A DNA stretch of 64,000 bases from Paraburkholderia sp. DHOC27. Lineage in GTDB: Bacteria; Pseudomonadota; Gammaproteobacteria; Burkholderiales; Burkholderiaceae. The position numbers and the translations under genes were made by a program. Numbering within the stretch: position 1 is the first letter of the stretch; every line of letters begins with the position of its first letter. This document shows, in pieces, positions 24,202 to 33,552 of this stretch. Location of the stretch: NCBI RefSeq assembly GCF_003429005.1, contig NZ_QVQV01000001.1, forward strand, positions 1,109,864 to 1,173,863, given 5' to 3'. The notes beneath the pieces were generated by a model that had not been told where the DNA came from, did no database searches, and saw nothing but the letters and a program-made list of their open reading frames with translations.

Positions 24202-25677
24202 TCAGTTGGCCTGCGCGACCTGCTGCGGCGCATCCCATCCCCCACCCAAGGCACGGAACGTACGCACCGCCGCGCGTGCGGCATCGGCACGGGTTGCATC
24301 CAGATCGTCGCGCGACGAGAGCAACTGGCGGTCGGCATCCAGCACATCGGTCAACGTAATCGAGCCGGCACGGTACGCCTTCTCAGAGAGATCACGCGCC
24401 TTGGTCAGCGCGACGACTTCCTGTTGCAGCTCCTGCGCGCGCAGTTCCGTCTGTGCGAGCGTAACAAAGGCGTCCTCGACATCCTCGGTCGCTTTCAACG
24501 CAGCTTCACGGTATTGCGCGAGCGCTTCGGCATTCGCCCCGCGCGCCTCTTTGACCTCGGCATCCACCTTGCCGAAATCGAACAGCCGCCATTGCAGCGC
24601 CCCGGTGCCCACTGGCTGGAACGATTTCGCGCTCAGGAAGTGGTTGCTCGTGATGCTGTCGAAACCCAGCGCACCGGAAAGCGAAATCTTCGGGTAGTAG
24701 TCGGCGATCGCCACGCCAATTTCCTCATTGGTCGCGGCAAGATGACGTTCGGCGGCGATGATATCGGGGCGGCGGCGCAGCACGTCGACGGGCTGGTCGC
24801 CGGTGCCGATGGCGGGAATGTCGGGAATCGCGCCGGCATTGGTGCCAAGCTCCGCGGCGTAGGTGCCGGGTTGTGCGCCCATCAGCACGTCGAGGCGGTT
24901 CAACTGCGCCTCGAGGGCGACCCGCAACGCCGGAATGCTGGCGCGCGCCTCGCGCAGCAACGCTTCGGCCTGGGCCACTTCACGCGCCGTCGCCGCACCC
25001 GCTTTCACGCGTGCCTCTACCAGCGCGAGCAGATGGGCGTCGGTGTCGATCTGGTCCTGGGTGACATCGAGTTGCGCCTGCAATCCGCGGATTTGCAGGT
25101 AGGCATCGGCGGCATCCGCGGCAACCGTGACGCGCGTGCCGAGCCTCGCAGCTTCGGCGGCCTGTTCCTCATCGAGCGCTGCCGAATGCGCGCGTCGCAA
25201 TCCACCTGCTACGTCGATTTCCCAGCTCGCCGTTGCGCCCACGATGTATTCCTTCTGATCGCGGCTGTAGTTCGGGAATGCACTCGCCAGCGAACCGAGC
25301 GGACTCTGTGTGCTCTGATGTTCGGCCGTATAGGACGCGCCGGCATCGACGGTGGGCAACAACGCAGCGCCGGCGGCCTGGGCCGCGGCACGTGCCTGAC
25401 TCACCCGTGCAATGGACGCCTGCAAATCCAGGTTCTGATCCAGCGCACGCTGTACCACTTTCTCGAGCATCGGATCGTTGAAGCCGGTCCACCAGCTATC
25501 CAGCTTCGGCGCGGGCAGCGTGGTCTGCCGGCTGGCGACGGCGTCGGTGTTATGAAACGGCACCAGGGTGGTTTTCGGCGCAACGTAGTCGGGACCCACG
25601 GCGCAGCCCGCGAGGGCCGCACTTACAATCAGGCCGCCAATGATCGACTTTGCTGTTTTCGACACGGGTCGCTTCAT
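24202..25677 (-). CDS. NodT/OprM-type outer membrane efflux lipoprotein (operon 2)
   Basis: A 491-residue paralogue of the protein at 10657-12132, equal in length and nearly identical over long stretches such as LDSWWTGFNDPML and VDVLRRRPDIIAAERHL. The lipobox is LAGC at Cys25. The open frame runs far upstream (to 26256), but that part overlaps the pump gene in another frame; the ATG at 25677 overlaps the pump stop as ATGA and gives the lipoprotein signal. It forms the trans-outer-membrane duct of the second efflux pump. Confidence 0.93.
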   Translation of the reverse strand: MKRPVSKTAKSIIGGLIVSAALAGCAVGPDYVAPKTTLVPFHNTDAVASRQTTLPAPKLDSWWTGFNDPMLEKVVQRALDQNLDLQASIARVSQARAAAQAAGAALLPTVDAGASYTAEHQSTQSPLGSLASAFPNYSRDQKEYIVGATASWEIDVAGGLRRAHSAALDEEQAAEAARLGTRVTVAADAADAYLQIRGLQAQLDVTQDQIDTDAHLLALVEARVKAGAATAREVAQAEALLREARASIPALRVALEAQLNRLDVLMGAQPGTYAAELGTNAGAIPDIPAIGTGDQPVDVLRRRPDIIAAERHLAATNEEIGVAIADYYPKISLSGALGFDSITSNHFLSAKSFQPVGTGALQWRLFDFGKVDAEVKEARGANAEALAQYREAALKATEDVEDAFVTLAQTELRAQELQQEVVALTKARDLSEKAYRAGSITLTDVLDADRQLLSSRDDLDATRADAARAAVRTFRALGGGWDAPQQVAQAN

Positions 25678-28600
25678 TTCGCTTCTCCACCGCTGCTGAG
25701 CCGCTGAGGTACGGCGGACGTCTCTCGGGCCCCCAGGTTGCGAACGAATGCATAGAACGCGGGCGTGAATGCCAGGCCGAACACGGTCACGCCGATCATG
25801 CCGAAGAACACGGTGGTGCCGAGTGACTGACGCATTTCGGAACCTGCACCGCTGGCGATCGCAAGCGGCGCTACCCCCGCAATGAACGCAAACGACGTCA
25901 TCAGAATCGGCCGCAAGCGGACGTGTGCGGCATGCGTGGCGGCGTCCTCGGGCCCCACGCCGTCCTCGTCCTGGCGCTGCTTGGCAAACTCGACGATCAG
26001 AATGGCGTTCTTCGCTGCGAGCCCCACAAGCACGATGAAGCCGATCTGCGCGAGGATGTCGATCGGCATCCCGCGTAGATTCAGGCCAATCGCGGCGGCG
26101 AGCAGACACATCGGCACGATCAGCACGATGGCGAGCGGCGTCTTCCAGCTTTCGTACTGTGCCGCGAGCACGAGGAACACGAACAGCGCAGAGGCCGCGA
26201 AAATCACCAGCGGGGACATGGTCTGCTCTTTCTGCTGGTGCGCGAGATCCGTCCATTCAAACGAAATGCCGTTAGGCAGCACCTGATTGGCGAGTTGCTC
26301 CATGCGGTCCATTGCCTGACCCGACGAGACATCCGGCGCTGCTGCACCCATCACTTCAGCCGCCGGATACAGGTTGTATCGCGGAATACGGTAGGGCATG
26401 GTCTGGTATTTGAAGGTGGCCACCGTACCGATCGGCACCATGTCGCCGGTAGCGTTACGCGCCTTGAGCCGTCCCAGGTCCTCCGGCGATTGACGGAACG
26501 CCTCGTCACCCTGCACCCGCACCTGATACGCACGGTTGAGGTAATTGAAGTCGTTCACATACTGCGAGCCCAGATACAGCTCCATCGTGTTGAACACATC
26601 AGTGGGCGTGAGCCCCACTTTCTCGGCCTTCAGACGGTCGATATCCGCGTAGACCGACGGCGCACCCGCGTTATAGAGGGTAAACACGCCGCCGAACATC
26701 CGGTCCTTGTTGGCCGCCGCGACCAGCGCATTGGCCGCCTGCGCGAGCGCCTGCGGGCCGAGACCGGCGCGGTCTTCCAGCATCAGCTTGAAGCCGCCCG
26801 CCGCGCCCAGACCCTGAACCGGTGGTGGGTTGACTACGATGACGATGGCGTCCTTGACACCGGCGAGGCGTTTGCGCAGCGTCACCAGCATCGTGGCCGC
26901 ATTCACACCCTTGATGTGCTCGCCATACAGCGACGGCAGCCCGGTGAAAATCGTGCCGACGTTCGGCGCAATCGTGGTGGTCGTCACGTCGTAACCCGTC
27001 ACCGGCGACGTGTGGTCGATACCCTTGGTTTTCAGGGCGATATCGTTGACTTCACGCACCACCTGGTCGGTCCGTTCCAGGCTCGAACCCGGCGGCAACA
27101 ACGCGATGATCGCCTGATAGCCGATGTCCTGATCCGGGATGAAGCCAGTCGGCATTCTCGACATCTGAAAAGCCGTCGCCGCGATCAGTCCGGCGTAGAC
27201 AATCAACATCACCGTGGTCTTGCGAACCAGACGCCCGGTGATCGTCCCATACCGGTTGGAAAGCCACTCGAACGAGGCGTTGAAACGGCCGAAGACGGCA
27301 TGATGCAAACGTCCGAGCGTGGACGATGCGGCCTCATGGGTCTTCTCCATTTCGTGCGGCTTGAGCAGCACCGCGCACAGGGCAGGGCTCAGCGTGAGCG
27401 AGACGAAGCACGAAATCACCGTGGATGCTGCAATGGTGATAGCGAACTGCTTGAAGAAGAGCCCGGAGATACCGGACATCAGCGCCGCAGGACCAAATAC
27501 GGCGCACAGCGTGAGCGCAATGGCGAGCAGTGCCGCCGACACCTCGTTCATGGTCTGGTGCGCGGCCTCGCGTGGCGACATGCCAAGCGCCATGTTGCGC
27601 TCGACGTTTTCCACCACCACGATGGCGTCATCCACCACGATCCCCACGGCCAGCACCAGCCCGAACAAGGAAAGGTTATTGATCGACGCATGAAAGAGCG
27701 CGAGGATGGTGAACGTGCCGAGCAGGGACACCGGAATCGCCACCACCGGGATGATGGTCGCACGCCAGTTCTGCAGGAACAGATAGACCACGCCCACCAC
27801 CAGCAGAATGGCAATGACGATGGTCTTGATCACTTCCTCGATAGACTGGCCGACAAAGGTGGTCGGATCGTAGATCTTGATGTAGTCCACACCGGTCGGG
27901 AAGCTCTTCTTCAGCTCGGCCATCTTGTCCCAGACTGCGTGCTCGACCTGAACCACGTTCGCATCCGGCGTGGCAATCACGAACCACGGCGCGGACGGAT
28001 AGCGGTCAGCGTAGGCCTTGGAACCATAATCGACCGAGCCCAGTTCGACGCGGCCAATGTCGCGGATGCGCGTCACGCGTCCCTGTGGATCGGACTTGAC
28101 GATGATGCTCGCAAACTGTTCAGGCGTCGTGAGCCGGCCGAGTGCCTCGACGTTGATCTGATAAGCCCCCTTGCTGGAAATTGGCGGCTGGTTCAGTACG
28201 CCCGCCGTGACCGGAGAATTTTGCGCACGCAGCGCGGCCAGAATGTCGGCAGCGGCAATGTTGTACGAAGCGGCTTTGTCGGGATCGATCCAGATGCGCA
28301 TGGCGTACTGGCGTTCGCCGAACATCTGGAAATCGGACACACCCGGCAGGCGCGCGATCTGGTCGCGAATCTTCAGCATGTAATTCGACAGATACTCAGG
28401 GCTGCGCGAGCCGTCCGGCGAATAGACGTGCACGCCGAGAAGCAGCGCCTGAATCGTCTTCTTGACCTGGACGCCCTGCAACTGAACGTCGACCGGCAGA
28501 CGCGACAACGTGTCTTCCACGCGGCTGCGCGTGAGCAGCAGCGCGGCGTCTGGATCAGTGCCGACCTTGAAGATGACCGTGATCGTCAACTGACCGTTGC

Positions 28601-28856
28601 TGGTGGACTGGCTCGTGATGTAGTCCATGTTTTCCACGCCGTTCACGGACTGCTCGAGCGGCGTGGCGACGGTGCGCGCAATCGTATCCGCGGACGCGCC
28701 GGGATATGACGTCGAGATCTGGATCGTCGTCGGAACGATGTTGGGGTATTGGGCAATGGGCAGCGAGACCATCGTCACGAGCCCGATCAGCACTGCAAAT
28801 ATGTTGAGCACCGCTGCGAAACGAGGGTGCTCGATGAAGAAGTGCGTCAGCTTCAT
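25674..28856 (-). CDS. RND (HAE-1) efflux pump, inner membrane subunit (operon 2)
   Basis: A 1060-residue paralogue of the pump at 12129-15332. It keeps MKLTHFFIEHPRFAAVLN at the start, the paired aspartates of VGIVVDDAIVVVENVER, and the twelve-helix, two-loop plan. Differences cluster in the periplasmic loops (for example near the substrate-path region at about 650-700, where GMQGVTHTSP of pump 1 reads GIDHTSP here) and at the C-terminus. Such changes could alter substrate choice. ATGA overlaps link it to the adaptor and the channel genes. Confidence 0.95.
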   Translation of the reverse strand: MKLTHFFIEHPRFAAVLNIFAVLIGLVTMVSLPIAQYPNIVPTTIQISTSYPGASADTIARTVATPLEQSVNGVENMDYITSQSTSNGQLTITVIFKVGTDPDAALLLTRSRVEDTLSRLPVDVQLQGVQVKKTIQALLLGVHVYSPDGSRSPEYLSNYMLKIRDQIARLPGVSDFQMFGERQYAMRIWIDPDKAASYNIAAADILAALRAQNSPVTAGVLNQPPISSKGAYQINVEALGRLTTPEQFASIIVKSDPQGRVTRIRDIGRVELGSVDYGSKAYADRYPSAPWFVIATPDANVVQVEHAVWDKMAELKKSFPTGVDYIKIYDPTTFVGQSIEEVIKTIVIAILLVVGVVYLFLQNWRATIIPVVAIPVSLLGTFTILALFHASINNLSLFGLVLAVGIVVDDAIVVVENVERNMALGMSPREAAHQTMNEVSAALLAIALTLCAVFGPAALMSGISGLFFKQFAITIAASTVISCFVSLTLSPALCAVLLKPHEMEKTHEAASSTLGRLHHAVFGRFNASFEWLSNRYGTITGRLVRKTTVMLIVYAGLIAATAFQMSRMPTGFIPDQDIGYQAIIALLPPGSSLERTDQVVREVNDIALKTKGIDHTSPVTGYDVTTTTIAPNVGTIFTGLPSLYGEHIKGVNAATMLVTLRKRLAGVKDAIVIVVNPPPVQGLGAAGGFKLMLEDRAGLGPQALAQAANALVAAANKDRMFGGVFTLYNAGAPSVYADIDRLKAEKVGLTPTDVFNTMELYLGSQYVNDFNYLNRAYQVRVQGDEAFRQSPEDLGRLKARNATGDMVPIGTVATFKYQTMPYRIPRYNLYPAAEVMGAAAPDVSSGQAMDRMEQLANQVLPNGISFEWTDLAHQQKEQTMSPLVIFAASALFVFLVLAAQYESWKTPLAIVLIVPMCLLAAAIGLNLRGMPIDILAQIGFIVLVGLAAKNAILIVEFAKQRQDEDGVGPEDAATHAAHVRLRPILMTSFAFIAGVAPLAIASGAGSEMRQSLGTTVFFGMIGVTVFGLAFTPAFYAFVRNLGARETSAVPQRLSSGGEAK

Positions 28857-30103
28857 GACTTCGCTCCTTCGGTGGCCTGATCGGCCAGCGGCTGAATCGC
28901 GCCGTCGTGGGGCGCAACCTTCGAGCCCGGTCTGACGGTGGGCAGACCGTCGATGATCACCTTTTCGCCCGGCATCAGCCCCGACGTGATGACCCGCAGG
29001 CCGTCGCGCAGATCACCCACTTCCACTTTCCTTGGCGTCGCCACGTCGTCCTTGCCCAGCACGTAGACCATGTGGTCCGTTTGATCCGCCATCACGGCGG
29101 CATCGGGAACGAGCAACGCGGGGTGGGGCGTGGAGACGGCCAGCCGCACGCGCGCAAAACCACCAGGTGTGAGTGAGAAATCGCTATTGGGGATCGTCGC
29201 GCGTGCGTGAATGGTGCCGCTGGAGCGGTCCAGGGAGTTGTCGACGAAGTTCAGGATACCTTGACGAGAGAAGCCGTTATCACCGGTTGGAGAAATATTG
29301 ACAGTATCGGCCAGCGGACCATGCTGACTGCTGCGCACTTGCTGGAAGGTCGCGTAGTCGTTTTCGCTCATGTCGAAGTCGAGGTAGATCGGATCGAGCG
29401 AAACGATGGTCGCGAGCAGCGTGGTCGGGCTGCTGCCGGCGCGGCTGCCGGACACCAGATTGCCGATGGATACGAGGTGTGTGCCCATGCGGCCGGTAAA
29501 CGGTGCGCGGATCGTGCAACGGCCGAGGTCGAATTTTGCATCGCGAACCAGCGCGTTGGCATTGTCCACTGCGGCCTGTGCCGCATGCTGTTCGGCGACT
29601 TTCTGATCGACGTTTTCAACAGTGCCCGCTTCGGAGCGCTGCAATTCCTGCGCGCGCGCCAGCTCGCGTGTGGCCAGCGCCACGCGCGCATTCGCGGATT
29701 CGAGTTCGGCCGTGGCTTCGCTCAACTTGATCTGATAGGGCTCGGGGTCGATCTCGAAGAGCAGATCGCCTTTATGAACGATGTCGCCGTCCTTGAAATT
29801 GATCTGGGTAAGCGTGCCGCCCACCTGGGCGCGCAACTCGACACGATTGACCGCTGAGAATTGTCCGAGGAAACCGATCCGGCTTTCTATCTCGCGCTGC
29901 AATGGCGCGCTGACGGCAACGGGTGGCGGCGGCGGTGCGGCTGCCACCGCCGAGCCTGAAGTGTGCAGGCGATATGCCGCTACGGCGACCGCGACGATAA
30001 CGGCCACGGCGATAGCTTTGCCGACCCAACGCCTGTTGCCAGGATTTGCCGAGCTTTTGGGGGTCACGACGGCCGCCCCCGCTGGGTCAAGACGATCATT
30101 CAT
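28853..30103 (-). CDS. RND periplasmic adaptor subunit, MexE-like (operon 2)
   Basis: A 416-residue membrane fusion protein, paralogue of 15329-16579. Same order of parts: membrane anchor near 28-47, a PPPPP linker, lipoyl half-motif RVELRAQVGGTLTQINFKDG, coiled-coil hairpin, second lipoyl half and barrel with SLDRSSGTIHARATIPN. The ATG at 30103 matches the paralogue's start and follows GAGGA; an ATG 12 bp upstream is also in frame. It is the first gene of the second operon and shares ATGA coupling with the pump gene. The upstream 495 bp contain several repeat elements. Confidence 0.93.
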   Translation of the reverse strand: MNDRLDPAGAAVVTPKSSANPGNRRWVGKAIAVAVIVAVAVAAYRLHTSGSAVAAAPPPPPVAVSAPLQREIESRIGFLGQFSAVNRVELRAQVGGTLTQINFKDGDIVHKGDLLFEIDPEPYQIKLSEATAELESANARVALATRELARAQELQRSEAGTVENVDQKVAEQHAAQAAVDNANALVRDAKFDLGRCTIRAPFTGRMGTHLVSIGNLVSGSRAGSSPTTLLATIVSLDPIYLDFDMSENDYATFQQVRSSQHGPLADTVNISPTGDNGFSRQGILNFVDNSLDRSSGTIHARATIPNSDFSLTPGGFARVRLAVSTPHPALLVPDAAVMADQTDHMVYVLGKDDVATPRKVEVGDLRDGLRVITSGLMPGEKVIIDGLPTVRPGSKVAPHDGAIQPLADQATEGAKS

Positions 30104-30598
30104 AGCAATCCTCATTTAATAGATCAGGCAGTAAAACGGTCAACGTATTGCTCAGTCTTTGTTTGACCAACCTGTCGCGTTCGCGCGTGATGTTGACCGA
30201 ATCGCCAACCGTCACGAGGACCGGGATGGTGCAACTCGACAAAAAAATCTTGAGAACAGATTTGATGGGGCGGCGTCGCTACGGGACGAGACAGCAAAAC
30301 GCCACGACAATGGCGGCGCGCGAAGGTCCCCCGGGTCGAGCCTGGCCATTGAAGCAGATGACGGGAATTACGCCATACCTCATCGGCCGGCACAATTGGA
30401 CCAAGGTATCGCTTCGGGTCTTGCTTCGGCCTTGCTCAGAGCGCGGCGAATGAGACTGGGGAGGATGAAGAAGAAGGCCGGCGTGGTGACGAGGCCGGCC
30501 ATGCTTGGATTGTTATTTAAATTCTAAATAACCGTGCGCGACGACGCTGCCCAGTTCGATTTTTCTCAGGCAACGGCATCGCGATCAAGGCGTACCCG
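30104..30598. other. 495-bp region upstream of RND operon 2, no gene
   Basis: Between the adaptor start and the LysR stop. A ~54-bp segment at 30363-30416 matches the leader of the gene at 22510. Further on are a GC-rich inverted repeat (GGCCGGC/GCCGGCC, 30475-30500) and an AT-rich dyad at 30512-30532. Open frames of about 100 codons on both strands lack ribosome sites and family features. Confidence 0.5.
30512..30532. repeat. AT-rich perfect inverted repeat
   Basis: GTTATTTA-AATTC-TAAATAAC is an 8-bp perfect dyad in a GC-rich setting, 67 bp downstream of the LysR gene and 409 bp upstream of the adaptor gene. It could be an operator for the efflux operon or a weak terminator of the LysR gene. 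Confidence 0.45.
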
Positions 30599-31525
30599 TC
30601 AGGCGTGACGTCGAGTCTGCTTGCCGAATCGCGACAACGACTCCCTGAGTCTGGGCGCCGCGAAGTCGATGAAATGGCGCAGCTTGATCGCCATGAGGCT
30701 ACGCGACACGTGAACCAGGTGCACGGGAACCGGGCCCACTTCAAACTGCGGCAGCACGATCTGTAGCTGCTCGTTTCGCAACGCCTCGTCGGCGTCGTGC
30801 TCGAACACGAGCGTAATCCCTACGTCGGCCACGGCGGCGCTCACGGCGGCATCGGGTGTCGTGACCTCGAGCCGTGGGGCGACTTCGAGGGTCAGCACCT
30901 TGTCCGTGGACGGAAGGCGAAAACGCCACGGCGACAAATACGGGCTATTGAACACCACGCACGAGTATCGGATGAGTTCGTCCGGTGCTTGCGGCAAGCC
31001 ATGCTGATCCAGGAACGTTGGACTGGCGCAAAGAATGGGGCGTAGCGTTCCCACGCGCGTGGCGATCATGTTGCTGTCCGCCAGTTCTCCAATGCGCACG
31101 GCAAGATCGGCATGCGAGTCGATCAGATCGATATTGCGGTCGGACAGCAACAGACGAACGGTGATTTCGGGGTACTGAGCGAGAAACTGGCTGATGACCG
31201 GCAAAACGTGAAGCCGTCCAAGCTGCACCGGCGCCGTCACGACCAGTTCGCCTCGCGCGGCCGTGAATTCGCCGGTTGCCTCATGCTCCTGCTCGCGAAC
31301 CAGATCGAGAATGCGGCGCGCCGCGGCGACATACGACGTGCCCGCGTCCGTGAGCGTGAGCTTGCGCGTCGTGCGTATCAGCAGGCGAGTGCCCAGCAGT
31401 TCTTCGAGATCCGTGACCTTGCGGGTCAACGTGCTGACGGGGATTTTCAGTTCCCGGGCGGCGGCTGACAGGCTTCCTGCATCGACGGCAGTCAGCAGAA
31501 TCTCCATTGCTTCCAGTCGATCCAC
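30599..31525 (-). CDS. LysR-family transcriptional regulator (likely of RND operon 2)
   Basis: A 308-residue LysR regulator of the same subgroup as the one at 765-1664. It begins VDRLEAMEILLTAVDAGSLS and has IPVSTLTRKVTDLEELLGTR as the DNA-contacting part; the effector domain includes GELVVTAPVQLGRLHVLPV and RLLLSDRNIDLIDSHADLAV. The GTG at 31525 fits family starts, although an upstream in-frame ATG at 31585 exists. It is the first gene upstream of RND operon 2 on the same strand and is the best candidate for its regulator. Effector unknown. Confidence 0.87.
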   Translation of the reverse strand: MDRLEAMEILLTAVDAGSLSAAARELKIPVSTLTRKVTDLEELLGTRLLIRTTRKLTLTDAGTSYVAAARRILDLVREQEHEATGEFTAARGELVVTAPVQLGRLHVLPVISQFLAQYPEITVRLLLSDRNIDLIDSHADLAVRIGELADSNMIATRVGTLRPILCASPTFLDQHGLPQAPDELIRYSCVVFNSPYLSPWRFRLPSTDKVLTLEVAPRLEVTTPDAAVSAAVADVGITLVFEHDADEALRNEQLQIVLPQFEVGPVPVHLVHVSRSLMAIKLRHFIDFAAPRLRESLSRFGKQTRRHA

Positions 31526-31611
31526 GAGTTCGTCCCGATGAGTTATTTTCTGAGCATTGTATGTGAACTCATCGTGTTGCCGCATGGCACAACGTGGCCC
31601 TGCATCGGGTG

Positions 31612-32583
31612 TTACAGGGAAGCGATCAGTTCGTTAAACGGATGCGCGCTGCTGTAGTCACGCTCGGTTTTCGGTTCGGCATGCATGCCACAACACTCTT
31701 TGAAGAGTTCCGCCGCCCACTCGACAAACACGCGGACCCTGCCGACGAAGTGCCTGTCCGGTGCGTACTGAACCGACACCGGGACCGGCAAGGGCTTCCA
31801 TTGCGGGAAGATTTCCACGAGCCGCCCTTCGGCGAGATGCCGCCGCAACAGGAAGCTGGGTGCCTGAATGATGCCCGCGCCGGCCAGCCCGCACGCCACG
31901 TACGCTTCGAGATCACTCAGCGTCAACGAGCTTTGCATTTTGACTTCTCGTGGCGCGGCGTCGATCACGAAGGTGTGCGTCACCGTTCGGTCCGTGACGC
32001 TGGAGTGATAGTGAACCGCGTAGTGACGCTGCAATTCGTCGAGTTCCGTCGGCATTCCGTTGCGTTCAAGATAGACCGGACTGGCAGCGGTGAGCATGCT
32101 CGCTTCGCCGAGCGATCTGCGCACGTAACCCGGCTCGTGACGGTAGCCCGAGCAGATCACGCAATCTACCGCGGACTGCGCGGGATTCAATGGTCCGTCG
32201 ACGAATCGCATGGACAGGTTGATGTCGGGATACCGCTCCTTGAATTCCATGATGCGCGGCGCAATGATCAGGCGACCAATCGAACCCGGCATGTCGACCC
32301 GCAGTGGACCTTGTGGGCCTCGCCCCGTGCTGGCCAGCGCATCTTCGGTTTCCTTGATGTCCGAGAGAATGCGCACGCAACGTTCGTAATATTGCGCGCC
32401 TTCGGGCGTGAGATTCAGACGGCGCGTGGTCCGCTGCATCAGATTGACCTTGAGATGCGCTTCGAGGTTCTTGATGGTGATCGTGGCAGAGGCCCTTGGC
32501 ATACCGAGTGCGTCCGCAGCCCGAGAAAAACTGTTCATCTCGACCACCTTGACGAACGTCTGCATTGCATGAAGCCGATCCAT
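31612..32583 (-). CDS. LysR-family transcriptional regulator
   Basis: A 323-residue LysR regulator. The start MDRLHAMQTFVKVVEMNSFS and the region MPRASATITIKNLEAHLKV form the winged helix-turn-helix; the effector domain follows from about residue 92 (GPLRVDMPGSIGRLIIAP). AAGGA lies 5 bp before the ATG. A TATAAT box is seen on the minus strand at 32693-32688. It is one of two adjacent LysR genes in the same direction; 27 bp or so separate its stop from the preceding gene's extended frame. No obvious target lies divergent to it. The C-terminus is longer than usual by about 15 residues. Confidence 0.9.
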   Translation of the reverse strand: MDRLHAMQTFVKVVEMNSFSRAADALGMPRASATITIKNLEAHLKVNLMQRTTRRLNLTPEGAQYYERCVRILSDIKETEDALASTGRGPQGPLRVDMPGSIGRLIIAPRIMEFKERYPDINLSMRFVDGPLNPAQSAVDCVICSGYRHEPGYVRRSLGEASMLTAASPVYLERNGMPTELDELQRHYAVHYHSSVTDRTVTHTFVIDAAPREVKMQSSLTLSDLEAYVACGLAGAGIIQAPSFLLRRHLAEGRLVEIFPQWKPLPVPVSVQYAPDRHFVGRVRVFVEWAAELFKECCGMHAEPKTERDYSSAHPFNELIASL

Positions 32584-32964
32584 GCCATTCCTTCAACGAT
32601 AACGACGTTGCGCTCGTCACGCGTCGCGTTGCCTCGTCGTTGATTGATTGTTTGAGTGGGTGTTTCAGTGTGGTCGAACTATTCTGGATTATAAACACTT
32701 ATCAGAATTGTCGTGATAGCGGGGCAGGCCAGCGCGCACGCGCGAGGCTCGGGCGCCGCGCGTTGCAATGGAAAAGTGCTTGTTTAAAGGGGTAAAAGTC
32801 CATGCATCGCGTTGCGCGATCAGCATGCAATGTCTGTGACGTGAGCATCATATGAGGCCCGCCAGAGTTTTGCAGGCAAGCCTTAGATGAGCTTCATGCG
32901 CATGCCGTGTTTATGTGTAGATACACAACAGGCCGCGCAAATTTTTAGTGTAGATACACGTCCG
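32584..32964. other. 381-bp gap with paired 12-14 bp dyads
   Basis: Upstream of the LysR gene at 32583 and downstream of the TetR gene. The left part has a candidate promoter (minus-strand TATAAT at 32693-32688). The right part has two copies of GTGTAGATACAC. No open frame of interest was found. Confidence 0.55.
32914..32959. promoter_or_regulatory. two GTGTAGATACAC dyads 33 bp apart
   Basis: TGTGTA-GA-TACACA at 32914-32927 and GTGTA-GA-TACAC at 32948-32959, centre-to-centre distance 33 bp, about three helix turns. They lie 5-50 bp after the TetR stop. The first is identical, over 14 bases, to the dyad at 8202-8215 beside the other TetR gene. Binding by a TetR-type protein is an inference. 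Confidence 0.55.
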
Positions 32965-33552
32965 CTAGGCAGCGGCAGTTTGCGGCTTTTTAGCCGGGAA
33001 CAGAGCGATCAGTTCCGCTGATACGGCGTTCAGGATTTGACGCGAGAGCTTCGGATCCGGCACGGCCCGCGACAAACCGATTGCACCAATGTAAGCGCTA
33101 TAAATGAGTAGGGCCTTGGCGCGGAGATTACCTTCAGTGCCTTTGGGCATCTGGCTTTCGAGCAGGCTGAGACTTTTCTCCAGGCGTTGGGTGTAAGCCT
33201 CGCGCGCCTCGTCGGTGGTGCGCGCGATATCGTTGACGAGCAACGCCAGCGGACATCCCGTATCGACTTCATCCCGGTGTGCTTCGGACAGGTAAGTCTG
33301 AATGCTTTTTTTCAGCGTGTTTTGCGCGGTGAATGCGGAATGATCCATCTGTTCGGACGCAGCCGCCACCGCTTCGACCACCAGATCATCACGCGACGCG
33401 AAGTGCTTGTAAAAACCGCCCACGGTCAGCCCGGCTTCATTCATGACGTCGGCAACGCTGATGCCTTCCAGGCCCAGTTCACGAAAACGCCGAGAGGCGA
33501 CATCCACGATGCGCTGATGGGTCTCGGCCTTATCTGCTTGGGAATATCCCAT
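32965..33552 (-). CDS. TetR-family transcriptional regulator
   Basis: A 195-residue TetR regulator. Residues 8-58 form the DNA-binding domain (THQRIVDVASRRFRELG, EAGLTVGGFYKHFASRDDLV). The C-terminal part (GCPLALLVNDIARTTDEAREAY) is of the LmrA/YxaF-like type common in this group. GGAGAG precedes the ATG. Two dyad operators follow its stop. A minus-strand TATAAT (33713-33708) next to GGTGCTTACC 155 bp upstream could be its own controlled promoter. No divergent target gene is present, which is unusual. Confidence 0.92.
   Translation of the reverse strand: MGYSQADKAETHQRIVDVASRRFRELGLEGISVADVMNEAGLTVGGFYKHFASRDDLVVEAVAAASEQMDHSAFTAQNTLKKSIQTYLSEAHRDEVDTGCPLALLVNDIARTTDEAREAYTQRLEKSLSLLESQMPKGTEGNLRAKALLIYSAYIGAIGLSRAVPDPKLSRQILNAVSAELIALFPAKKPQTAAA

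Noticed and set aside
25678..26256. Long 5' extension of the outer membrane factor frame of RND operon 2
   Set aside because: It overlaps the pump gene in another frame; the ATGA-coupled start at 25677 gives the lipoprotein signal and equals the paralogue's length.
30124..30527. Open frames of about 90-120 codons on both strands upstream of RND operon 2
   Set aside because: No ribosome sites, no domain features, and overlap with repeat elements; treated as non-coding.
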